A stretch of DNA of 37,080 bases from a virus. The notes under the pieces are model-generated. The model ran no database searches, was not told the origin of the DNA, and saw only the letters and a list, made by a program, of their open reading frames with translations. Numbering within the stretch: position 1 is the first letter of the stretch; every line of letters starts with the position of its first letter. Both the position numbers and the translations under genes were made by a program. The DNA is taken from positions 1 to 37,080 of IMG/VR virus record IMGVR_UViG_3300007541_000068; one strand, 5' to 3'. This document shows, piece by piece, positions 23,440 to 31,933 of the stretch.

Positions 23440-26400
23440 CACGTATCTCCCAGGATGCGCAGCAATCTATCAGTATCACTATCGATTTGTCCACCGGATA
23501 CATAACCCCCACTAGCTCCAAACAAACCCCTAGCGGATGGATTGATTGTCTGCGCCTGTGGTTGCGGTCTTGGTGTCCCGTATACCAAATCTCTGAGGCC
23601 GCCACCCGCCCCTGAATAAGGAGAAGGGAACAAGCGTTCTTGTTGCGGAGTAGCAAAGATACTACTCCAGTCATACACATAGTTCAGATTTACCGGGGAC
23701 GGTGCCTGCGCCGCTGCGCCGCTAGTCCCTACAGCCCCACCACCCGTTGGTTGGGTTAGCAAGGTTGTAAGCAGTTGCTGTTGAGCGAGCTTGTTCTGCT
23801 GCGCTAGTTGCGCCGCTGCAATCTGCTGCTGTTGGAGCGCCAGCTCGTTAAATAACCCATATATACCGGTACCAGCGAAGCGGGACGGGTCAGGGATATC
23901 GAAAGCAAGCCCCGTTTGCATACTTGTGAGAGTATCGAGGTCTGTCTGGTCTACGACACCGTCAGCGTTGGTATCGTAATCTAGTACCTGTTGCTCATTT
24001 GCAACAGCGTTGCCCGCAATAACGTCTACAACGAAGTCAATATCAGTTTGGGTTACTTGGGCTGCGGGCTTCCCGATATAGTCCGCAATAAGCTGTACCT
24101 GATCGGATAGGTCGGTAACCTGCCCACCGACATCAGAAATCTGACTGGCAAGCGCGTCCCTAGTAGTCCCCAGCTCCGCAAGTAAGGTCTCTTCAGTGGT
24201 ACCTAGAGTAGCGGCAAGGTCTGCAATTGCTGCATTAGTAGCAGCATCGGCAGTAGCACCAGCGGCACGGTATTGTTCGATAAGATCAGTAAGGGCGGTA
24301 AGTTGGCTCCCAACACCCGTAAGACCCTCACTTATATCACTAGCGAGGTCCGTTCTTAAGGTGTTAACGATATCTTGCGCACCCTCTAGGAGGGTTTGAC
24401 CCTCGGGGATACCTAATAGCGTACGAACCGCATCGGTATTTAAGCTCTCAGGGAGCGTTATATTAGAAACTATATCCGCAGCCAGCGTGTTCCTCATATA
24501 GCTGACTAGATTGGTATCATCGTCTATGCCGAGTAAAGTCTGTACAGCTCCGCTTATATCCAGATCAGTCAACACGCTGGTCAGGGCGGTTTCTAAATCT
24601 GCAGTAGTGAGTACCGTAGGCAACTTCGCAGCAATACCGTCAACAATATCGGTGCGCAGTGTGGCTAGATATCCGCTAAGTACGGTGGTTAGATCCTCGT
24701 CTTCCGCAATCCCGAGAAGCCCCCGCGCTGCCGTAGCGTCTATACCCGCTAAAGTACCGGCATCCTCTATGGCAGTAGTTACTGCGGCAGCTATGTCGCC
24801 AGTTGTCCACGAACTGAAATCAGCGGGGAGGTAGCCCGCAACAGACTCCAAGAAGTTATCTTTAATAGTGGTAACCGTATCAGTGAGATATGTGGCTATA
24901 TCCTGTGGTTCACCATTTTCGTCGTTAGGGATATTAAGTATGTTACGCACATCTTCGGAAGTCAGGAAAGACCCTACACCCAACGTATCCAGCGTGTCGG
25001 CTATAGCTGTCCGTACAGCATCAATTGTAAGGTTATTAGATGCAGCGTCATCAGTCGGGTCTACCGTATCCCCTACCGTATTAATGGCTGTCCCGACACT
25101 ATTTAACAGCTCTAGGCTCAGTTGGGATTGGAAGTAGTCAAACAGGTTTTCATCGGTATCCTCCGCGATGCCCAACGTGCTATACACCACGCTAGCGTCT
25201 GCACCTGTATCTGCAGCATATTGTGCTACGGCGGCGCGCAGGGCACTAGCGATATCAGCGCTACCAGGAGCAACAGCGCTAAGATTATCTAGGACGCCGG
25301 TACGGGTATCCTCCGTAGTAATACGCCCCATAATAGACGATACGTAACCATCCAGAGCATTGCCTAGAGATGCACGCTCTTCATCCGTGATGGATGCCCC
25401 CTGGGAGTCCAGAGCGTAAAGCACATCTACGATCTCAGCTCGTTCGGCAGCGGTCAGCCGATCTACTGGAAGATCGCTGTACCCCAGGGTGTCATTGATA
25501 AGGGATCCCAAATTATCATCAATGGCTTGCCGTACAGCTGTCTCATCTACCGTCGTCTCATCTACCGTCGTCTCATCTACCGTCGTCTCATCTACCGGCG
25601 TCTCATCTACCGGCGTCTCATCTACCGGCGTCTCATCTACCGGCGTCTCATCTACCGGCGTCTCATCTACCGGCGTCTCATCTACCGGCGTTTCTGGCAG
25701 TGGGTGGTTCTCTGCATAGGTCACCACCACGTCCGCAACTAGTGCAGGGGGCTGTCCAACTAAACTATCTATGAGGCCCGGATCAGTCTCCGCAACGTCA
25801 TTTGCGCTATACCCAGCCTCTGCAAATGCATATATCGCTTCAGAGGTAGAAGTTAGGTTTGGATCAGCGGTGTAGATAGTGCTTAACACCGCAGCCGTAA
25901 GCGCTGCTCCAGTAAGGCCAGCGCCGGATAATACCTCCGTGATAGTAGTCTCATCCGGTGTACCGGAATCAACAGCACTGGAATACATATCGTGTACGTC
26001 GGGATTGGTCCGTATAAGGGCATCGACGATAGCATTACCCGTAGACTTCAGTATTTTACCTGAAGCACTAATACCGATTGCGCTCCCCGATATAGATCCA
26101 CCTACAACAGCCCCCAAGAATGTGGCGCCAGCTACGTTACTAGCCACGTCTATGCTTGGATCAATCAGAGATAAAGTACCAGAAAGATATGCTTCCGTAA
26201 TACCTTCTTCGACGCCTTCGGTGGCAGCTCCGAGCGCTACAGAAGTAATATAGTTGCCGACCGTGCCGCTGACAGACTTATCCCCAAACACGGCCTTTCC
26301 TAAGGCTAGACCACCGACCCCCATTGAGGCTAGCGTTGCATACGCACTGACTAAGCCAGTGTTACGCGCTACGTCTAACGCATACGCGTGGACCTCGTCG

Positions 26401-29400
26401 GCTGACGCCCCTGGGTTTATCTTTAAGTACGTATTTGACGCGCGCTCGTAGGCTTCGTTGGCCGAACCACCAAATGATTCTGCTATGTTTGACACCGCAA
26501 CGGCTGTAAGGGCCGCCGTGTTGCCCATACGATTAACTATAGCCGCGGCTGCATCGTCGCCTACCTTTCGCATTGCTGCTAGACGCTGAGCGTAGGACAT
26601 CGCTTTTGTGATGAATTTGGCAGCGCTACCTATAAGTAGCGGACCCAGCTCTTGGATACCCTCTTTTACAACTATCTCCCCAAAAAACTCTACTGGGTGC
26701 GCGTAGCCAGCTTCTACTACGTTTCCTATTGTTGCCGCTGCCCGCTCATACCAAGGGAGTGTCGGGTCTATAGACTGCCCCAAAGCATCCTGCATCGCTT
26801 CGATGCGTTGCGTGCGGTCGGACGGGGTAAGCGCGCCACCTATCGCTAAAACCTCGGTAGCAAACCTGCCAAGAGCCGTATCTGCGCCTACCGTATTGAC
26901 GGCATGAGCCGCACCCGCATAGTTATAAAGACTCTCACCTCCGGCCCTTATAATTAACGACGCCGCGTACGCTATGTTTGGATCTCCGGTAGCTTTTGCT
27001 GCATCGCTTATCGCGTTAAGCGAGCTCAGCATGGTACTTACGATACCGTCGCCAAAGGCATCTACCTGCGCTCCAATGTCAACCCCAATAAGATTAGAGA
27101 CAGCGTCAATAACCGCTTGGTCGGTTTGTCGTATAGACTCAATCGATTCTGGATCGTAGGTTTGTAGAACAGCATAAGGAAAGATTGCGGCGAGGGCTAG
27201 GCCCTCGCTTATTGAAGCGGATATTTGGTTGAGGGTATCCGCAATGACGGAGAGGCTGTCAAGGGCCGTCGAGGGCGCATCACTATTTTTAATAGTCTGA
27301 AATGTGACGGGCCCGTCACCCAATATCTGCCCCAGGACAGAGTCTGGTAAGCTACTAGCTGAAGCTTCAAACTCCGCTACCTTAGATCCAAATACAGAGG
27401 GGAGAATGAGGGAACCTTCGTTCAGTATCCACTGACCGTTTTCGTCTTGCGTAGCTATCTGCGATAGCTCAGCGTAGAGCGTTTTATAGGTATTTACAAC
27501 ATCGCCATCCACTACTACTTCAGTAGTCGTAGGAGTAGCAGTGCCGTCAGGCGTTTCTGGCGATGTTGTGGTAAATTTGTACGTAAGCATACCTGGGTTT
27601 TCCAGATCAGGCGCTTCCGTTACCGTAACTTCATTACCATTCAAATCGTAAAAAGTAGTCTGGGTAAAATAGTCAACACCAGCACCTAGGCTGGGGTCCA
27701 CCGCAATTGAGATCCTGCCCCTTACCGGGTCATAGTACTCTTGGCTTTGCCGGAGCTGCCACTGTTTATTACCATTCGCTAAGGTCACTAACTGCGCACG
27801 GCCCGTAAGAACGTGGACAAGGCTTACACCGTCTGCATAAGTGGTCGTGTCGTTGGGTGTGTAGTAGTTAGCCGCCGTGGATAATAGTGTAGATACCCGC
27901 TGCGGGTTAGCTTCTAGATTAGCAAGAAACAGATCCTTTTCTTGCTGGGTCAACACCCGATTAGGCTCGGTAGAACTTATCTGCAGTAGGTCACGGACGT
28001 AGGGGGTATCTAAAGTAGCATTAACAGCCACGTTGCGAATTACTATCCCAGCCGACTCTTTAGCGAGGTAGCCCAACATGCCATATTCGGGGTTATTAAC
28101 CGCGTCTAGGACGTTAACAAACGGGGCGTTTGGTGGATTTTGGCCGTCATATACGGCGCGGACTACCCCCGATACAACATTACCACCGACCCGTATCGTG
28201 TTCTCGTTGACTACGGAATTAACGACGGACATGATACTCTCACGCATACCCGGAGAGAGGATCTGTTCGGAAAAATTGTAGTCCGCGTTTAGGCGGTCGA
28301 TTACCTCATTATATACCTGCGTCTGCGCTGTACGTAGAGTTGTGTCACGGTCTGATCGCGAGGTGAACAACCCTGCGGCGAGACCAGTTTCTAGGTAATG
28401 GGTGTACGCCTCGTCTGTGGTTATATTATAGCCCCAAGTCCCCGACCCATAGTCAAACGCTGCGTTACCAATCGACTGACGGTAAAAATCAGGGTCAAAA
28501 TTGGGGCTAGCGGACAGGGCAAGGGCCCGAGTCACGGTAGGTACAAAAGTTGTCTCATAGTAGTCTTCAAACCCGGGCACAGAATTAAATACCGCACCCT
28601 GCGCTTCCAATAGGGGGGCCTGCAGCGATACCAATGCCGCTGATGCTTCGTCAAAAGACGTCTTTAATCCGTATATATAATTGCTAAACCCTATGGTGAA
28701 GTTATCTGTGTATCCGAGATCGGTAGATCCAGCCTCAAGCGCGGTGTTTCCTGTACTTAATATGATATTTAAGGCGTCAGTCCCACCGGCTGCCACCGCA
28801 GTCTTATAGTCTGCTAGAGCTTGTTTAGCGGCGGCAGCGGACGCTGCTGCTCCAGAATTAAGCACTGTCTCCGTAAACGTCTTCCTCTGTGGGTAAGGGT
28901 CCCCTTCAGGTCCGGGGTCTACCATCACAGTTTCGGTACGCGTGACAGTGTGGTAGTGAGAATCGATTTCGGCCTGTAAGTACGATCTATTGCCCGCATC
29001 TACTGCGTTAAGGGCATCTCCGATACCGCTGAGTAGTAGAGTATTCGTCGCCTCTAGCTCCAAGCGCTGAGGTTCAAGCTCATTATAAAGCGAATTGCCA
29101 ACCAATCCGTATGCTGGCGTAGCCCCCCTGACGTCGTAGTAGGTACTGTAAACGAAGTACTCGCCTTCGCCGTCGCCGGCTATAGTCCTTACCGGTGTCG
29201 TTGGTAGGCCGCCCAGCGACTGTACGATTTCGGTTCCGTAATAGCCGTAACCGTCCCCTTCGCCACCGTCGTATCCATAAACGTCGACACTATAACCAAC
29301 AAATTCCTCTTGGCTATTAGCAGCTTGGGTAGTCTCAATGTCTCTTAACGTATTTAGGTTTGATACGTACTGATCTAACTCAAGATTTAGTTGTAGATAA

Positions 29401-30785
29401 GTATCGTCTTGGTCTATAAATGTACGTAAAGCTGCTAAGTCCCTCGGGTCAACGGTATCGAAATCAGCAAAGTCTATATAGTCGCCTTCAGGGTTAAGCG
29501 CTATTATCGTCTCCCTCGCAGAGTTTAGGACTGCCAGCGCAGCGGCGGCCTCGGCAGGAGTAGCAGCATTAAGATAGGCCGTAAGTGCAGCGTTATAGTC
29601 TAACTTGGCTTGCCTAGCGGCTACAAGCTCGCCTTGGATAATATCTGCGGTGAATGCGTTTTGCTGGGCTAGTAACAGTTGCTGTTTATACTCTGCCGCG
29701 GTACCAAAGTAGTCGTCCAGGACCCCTCCAAGCACGGAATCCTCTAGCGCACTATTGATAAGGTCATTAATCTCCTCAGCTAAAACATTACCGCCACCGC
29801 CATAGATCAAGAAGTTGCCGTAGCTGGATAACGCCTGCGCCCCTACCGTTTCAGGGGGCAACCCATTTATAGCGCCTTTAGTGGTAGCGCTGATAAATTC
29901 GGTTATCAGCCGTACTTTAGTCTCATTCGCTACCTCCTGCGCTCGCCGCGCAGCAGGATCTGCGATACTGGCGGGGTCTTTTAGGTCCAGGACTTCTTTG
30001 CCTATGATATTATTTATAGTTTTCCCTAGTATGACTCCCGACGTTATAGTAGCGGGATCAAACTCAACGCTACCAGTTGCGGCAAGGCTAGACAGCCCGC
30101 TCACCAAAGTACTAGAAACAACATCTAACCCTAAGTTCTTGGCATAATTTGCAACGTCCGACAGCTCAGTGTCTATATCATACAGCCCAGACTCTTCTAG
30201 GACGCTAGCTACTCCAGTACTGACCGCCCCATAGGCACCTCCAGATAGCGCGCCTTGCACCGGGTCCATACCAAACACAGTGGAGGACACCGCACCCTTA
30301 GTAGCGCCGACCAGGGTGTTCGCTAATATCTTAGCAGTGATGGGGGCTAGACCTTCGTATGCCAATGTTTCCGTTAGGGCCGTCGTCAGCCCGCGGTCTA
30401 AGGCTACCTCGAAGAAACTTGGAGAAGCCGCGCCAACGGCCTCGCCCCCTATATCTATAGCGCCGGAGCCGGCGACCTCCTCAAGTCCAGGTATTGAGGA
30501 TAGTCCAGCCGAGGCTAACGTAGTGGCGGTGGATATCGCTACAGACGTAATAATATCTCCAAAATCGCCGCCTTTTATGGCGGTCTCGACCCCGGATATA
30601 ATAGGAACAAGCCATACCTGCCCGGTTACCGCAGCGGCGACTTTGGCTATTGTGGCTACGAGCGTTATAGGGTTAGCAAATCCTTCTAGAAAATCGCCTA
30701 TATCGTCAGATAAGTCGTCAAAAAACTCCCCGATGCCGCCTAAAGCATCGCCAATAAAATCAAAGAAGCCGCCGAACAACCCCAT
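23439..30785 (-). CDS. Giant virion protein (2448 aa), probable internal/ejection protein
   Basis: This is the largest gene in the window. The N-terminus MGLFGGFFDFIGDALGGIGE is amphipathic and hydrophobic, followed by long Ala/Gly-rich helical stretches that may be membrane-active. Further features: an FDPDFYRQSIG...YTHYLETGLAAG unit (~760-800), like the FDPxYYLxxNPDV repeat of some adhesins; a second hydrophobic Ala/Gly region (~1450-1660); a PVDET array (~1699-1748); a series of diverged units with LLGI(A/P)ED/EG (~1780-2150); a calcium-loop-like DTNADGVVDQTD (~2271); a Gln-rich stretch; and a C-terminus ending ASGGYVSGGQ and DTDRLLRILGDT. Function is inferred from size, position and hydrophobic stretches: a large internal or DNA-ejection protein. 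No polymerase or peptidase motif was recognised. It is coupled to its neighbours by TAATG and TGATG overlaps. Confidence 0.8.
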   Translation of the reverse strand: MGLFGGFFDFIGDALGGIGEFFDDLSDDIGDFLEGFANPITLVATIAKVAAAVTGQVWLVPIISGVETAIKGGDFGDIITSVAISTATTLASAGLSSIPGLEEVAGSGAIDIGGEAVGAASPSFFEVALDRGLTTALTETLAYEGLAPITAKILANTLVGATKGAVSSTVFGMDPVQGALSGGAYGAVSTGVASVLEESGLYDIDTELSDVANYAKNLGLDVVSSTLVSGLSSLAATGSVEFDPATITSGVILGKTINNIIGKEVLDLKDPASIADPAARRAQEVANETKVRLITEFISATTKGAINGLPPETVGAQALSSYGNFLIYGGGGNVLAEEINDLINSALEDSVLGGVLDDYFGTAAEYKQQLLLAQQNAFTADIIQGELVAARQAKLDYNAALTAYLNAATPAEAAAALAVLNSARETIIALNPEGDYIDFADFDTVDPRDLAALRTFIDQDDTYLQLNLELDQYVSNLNTLRDIETTQAANSQEEFVGYSVDVYGYDGGEGDGYGYYGTEIVQSLGGLPTTPVRTIAGDGEGEYFVYSTYYDVRGATPAYGLVGNSLYNELEPQRLELEATNTLLLSGIGDALNAVDAGNRSYLQAEIDSHYHTVTRTETVMVDPGPEGDPYPQRKTFTETVLNSGAAASAAAAKQALADYKTAVAAGGTDALNIILSTGNTALEAGSTDLGYTDNFTIGFSNYIYGLKTSFDEASAALVSLQAPLLEAQGAVFNSVPGFEDYYETTFVPTVTRALALSASPNFDPDFYRQSIGNAAFDYGSGTWGYNITTDEAYTHYLETGLAAGLFTSRSDRDTTLRTAQTQVYNEVIDRLNADYNFSEQILSPGMRESIMSVVNSVVNENTIRVGGNVVSGVVRAVYDGQNPPNAPFVNVLDAVNNPEYGMLGYLAKESAGIVIRNVAVNATLDTPYVRDLLQISSTEPNRVLTQQEKDLFLANLEANPQRVSTLLSTAANYYTPNDTTTYADGVSLVHVLTGRAQLVTLANGNKQWQLRQSQEYYDPVRGRISIAVDPSLGAGVDYFTQTTFYDLNGNEVTVTEAPDLENPGMLTYKFTTTSPETPDGTATPTTTEVVVDGDVVNTYKTLYAELSQIATQDENGQWILNEGSLILPSVFGSKVAEFEASASSLPDSVLGQILGDGPVTFQTIKNSDAPSTALDSLSVIADTLNQISASISEGLALAAIFPYAVLQTYDPESIESIRQTDQAVIDAVSNLIGVDIGAQVDAFGDGIVSTMLSSLNAISDAAKATGDPNIAYAASLIIRAGGESLYNYAGAAHAVNTVGADTALGRFATEVLAIGGALTPSDRTQRIEAMQDALGQSIDPTLPWYERAAATIGNVVEAGYAHPVEFFGEIVVKEGIQELGPLLIGSAAKFITKAMSYAQRLAAMRKVGDDAAAAIVNRMGNTAALTAVAVSNIAESFGGSANEAYERASNTYLKINPGASADEVHAYALDVARNTGLVSAYATLASMGVGGLALGKAVFGDKSVSGTVGNYITSVALGAATEGVEEGITEAYLSGTLSLIDPSIDVASNVAGATFLGAVVGGSISGSAIGISASGKILKSTGNAIVDALIRTNPDVHDMYSSAVDSGTPDETTITEVLSGAGLTGAALTAAVLSTIYTADPNLTSTSEAIYAFAEAGYSANDVAETDPGLIDSLVGQPPALVADVVVTYAENHPLPETPVDETPVDETPVDETPVDETPVDETPVDETPVDETTVDETTVDETTVDETAVRQAIDDNLGSLINDTLGYSDLPVDRLTAAERAEIVDVLYALDSQGASITDEERASLGNALDGYVSSIMGRITTEDTRTGVLDNLSAVAPGSADIASALRAAVAQYAADTGADASVVYSTLGIAEDTDENLFDYFQSQLSLELLNSVGTAINTVGDTVDPTDDAASNNLTIDAVRTAIADTLDTLGVGSFLTSEDVRNILNIPNDENGEPQDIATYLTDTVTTIKDNFLESVAGYLPADFSSWTTGDIAAAVTTAIEDAGTLAGIDATAARGLLGIAEDEDLTTVLSGYLATLRTDIVDGIAAKLPTVLTTADLETALTSVLTDLDISGAVQTLLGIDDDTNLVSYMRNTLAADIVSNITLPESLNTDAVRTLLGIPEGQTLLEGAQDIVNTLRTDLASDISEGLTGVGSQLTALTDLIEQYRAAGATADAATNAAIADLAATLGTTEETLLAELGTTRDALASQISDVGGQVTDLSDQVQLIADYIGKPAAQVTQTDIDFVVDVIAGNAVANEQQVLDYDTNADGVVDQTDLDTLTSMQTGLAFDIPDPSRFAGTGIYGLFNELALQQQQIAAAQLAQQNKLAQQQLLTTLLTQPTGGGAVGTSGAAAQAPSPVNLNYVYDWSSIFATPQQERLFPSPYSGAGGGLRDLVYGTPRPQPQAQTINPSARGLFGASGGYVSGGQIDSDTDRLLRILGDT
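25540..25689 (-). repeat. Ten-copy 15-base array encoding PVDET/TVDET
   Basis: Ten exact-length 15-base units follow one another. Three read GTCTCATCTACCGTC (TVDET) and seven GTCTCATCTACCGGC (PVDET), differing by a single base, so the array has grown in two blocks. It encodes an acidic, Pro-containing hinge in the 2448-aa protein between the hydrophobic region and the LLGI repeats. Confidence 0.95.
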
Positions 30786-31297
30786 TATTGCGCCCTCGGC
30801 TCAGCTGATTTGGGTACTAATGGGAACCGTACGCGTTTCCCGACACGCACAAACACCTGGGCCTTAGTGGCATCCCGCCTGTCTATCCCAACCCACAACC
30901 GACTATCGCTAGCGGTCTTTAGGAAGTCTTGCAGCCGCACGAAAGAGCTTACCATATCTCGACCAACTGGCGCTGTGTAATGCGTGCATCCAACACGCTG
31001 CAGGTAACCGATGTACCTAACGAAATTGGTTTCGAAATTGGGTGTAGTGTCTATATTGTATACCTCACCAAGGTATTTCATGTCCTTACTCTTGGTCTTT
31101 TTCCCGCGAAACGACAAGAACACCGTATTACGTACCTGTTGTATATCTGCGCTGGGGGCGGATATACGCTGCGCCACTGCCGCCATAGCATAACCAGCAT
31201 TGGGGAAATTTGTATTTGGGTAAGATTCGCTAGCCACTAGCCGGGTTATAATTTCCGGGCCGGGTACTAGCTTCTCGTTGCTATCTATGGTTTCCAT
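30785..31297 (-). CDS. Conserved phage protein of unknown function
   Basis: This encodes 170 residues. Segments are KLVPGPEIITRLVASESYPN, then FPNAGYAMAAVAQRISAPSA, FLSFRGKKTKSKDMKYLGEV, TNFVRYIGYLQRVGCTHYTA and LWVGIDRRDATKAQVFVRVG. It mixes helices and strands, has no signal peptide or membrane segment, and shows no catalytic motif that I recognise. Its stop TAA shares one base with the ATG of the giant gene (TAATG), so they are co-translated. Its position, between the jelly-roll-like gene and the giant virion gene, suggests a structural or assembly accessory role. Confidence 0.65.
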   Translation of the reverse strand: METIDSNEKLVPGPEIITRLVASESYPNTNFPNAGYAMAAVAQRISAPSADIQQVRNTVFLSFRGKKTKSKDMKYLGEVYNIDTTPNFETNFVRYIGYLQRVGCTHYTAPVGRDMVSSFVRLQDFLKTASDSRLWVGIDRRDATKAQVFVRVGKRVRFPLVPKSAEPRAQ

Positions 31298-31308
31298 CGC
31301 ACATCTAC

Positions 31309-31932
31309 CTATAAATTACTAACAAAAGATACAGCAGCCACGGCGGATGGTAAACCTGGATGCGGGGCTGTAGGAACCTCCGTATGCAGCTGTAACGCCG
31401 TGTCTGAAGTAGCCCAGTACATCTCTATGTATTGCCCGGCTAACAGGGCTATGGAGAAGTTCCAATATACTACCGCGTCATTGTTTCCGGATACAGAGAA
31501 CTTCTTACCTCCATAACTAACGTCGGTACCGTCTTTGTTAATCCAGACATACAAGGTAGTAGTGCTAGCGTTGGTGTGCTCTGTCTGCAGCGTCACCTGG
31601 AAATTATATACCCCATCGTAGGACACGGTTATCCTAGTATTATCCACCCCCGCTACAGTAACACCATTGCCTATGTACGTACTTTCAAACTCTACGGGGT
31701 ACCCGGTGTTCGCTAAAGCAGCGGGTTGGTCGACCGTACTATAAAACGAACCACGGGGCATATAAAGATATTTGCCGCCGTCCTCTGTACTAAGCAGATC
31801 ATTCACCACCCCGGTAAGTCTACGAAAGAACAGGCGCAGGACATTGTTCGTCTGCTCCGCACCATCCCGACGGTATTCATTATTCGCTTGAGGTAATGCG
31901 GGCGGCTGTACTTTATCTAACGTATTCGGCAT
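31309..31932 (-). CDS. Jelly-roll-like virion protein (possible C1q/TNF-like fold)
   Basis: This encodes 207 residues. The N-terminal helical part (QANNEYRRDGAEQTNNVLRL) probably docks to the particle. From about residue 60, SFYSTVDQPAALANTGYPVE, then ITVSYDGVYNFQVTLQTEHT and IALLAGQYIEMYWATSDTAL give the pattern of a C1q/TNF-like beta sandwich: a Y-D/Y-G-x-Y-x-F strand, then G-D/Q-x-I-E/x-L/x strands. Such domains decorate phage heads or tails. Receptor or surface decoration is an inference from fold, and its position next to the tail hub gene fits an appendage protein. The start is two bases from the stop of the upstream hub gene. Confidence 0.7.
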   Translation of the reverse strand: MPNTLDKVQPPALPQANNEYRRDGAEQTNNVLRLFFRRLTGVVNDLLSTEDGGKYLYMPRGSFYSTVDQPAALANTGYPVEFESTYIGNGVTVAGVDNTRITVSYDGVYNFQVTLQTEHTNASTTTLYVWINKDGTDVSYGGKKFSVSGNNDAVVYWNFSIALLAGQYIEMYWATSDTALQLHTEVPTAPHPGLPSAVAAVSFVSNL

Positions 31933-31933
31933 G

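Noticed and set aside
23930-23980. Cellulosome dockerin
   Set aside because: Only one calcium-loop-like stretch is seen and there is no second dockerin repeat; a phage virion context makes a cellulosome role implausible.
25540-25689. CRISPR array
   Set aside because: Units are contiguous 15-base repeats without spacers and are in frame within a coding gene.
25489-25742. Plus-strand SSTVV and RRLIY repeat frames
   Set aside because: They are shadows of the PVDET array in the minus-strand gene.
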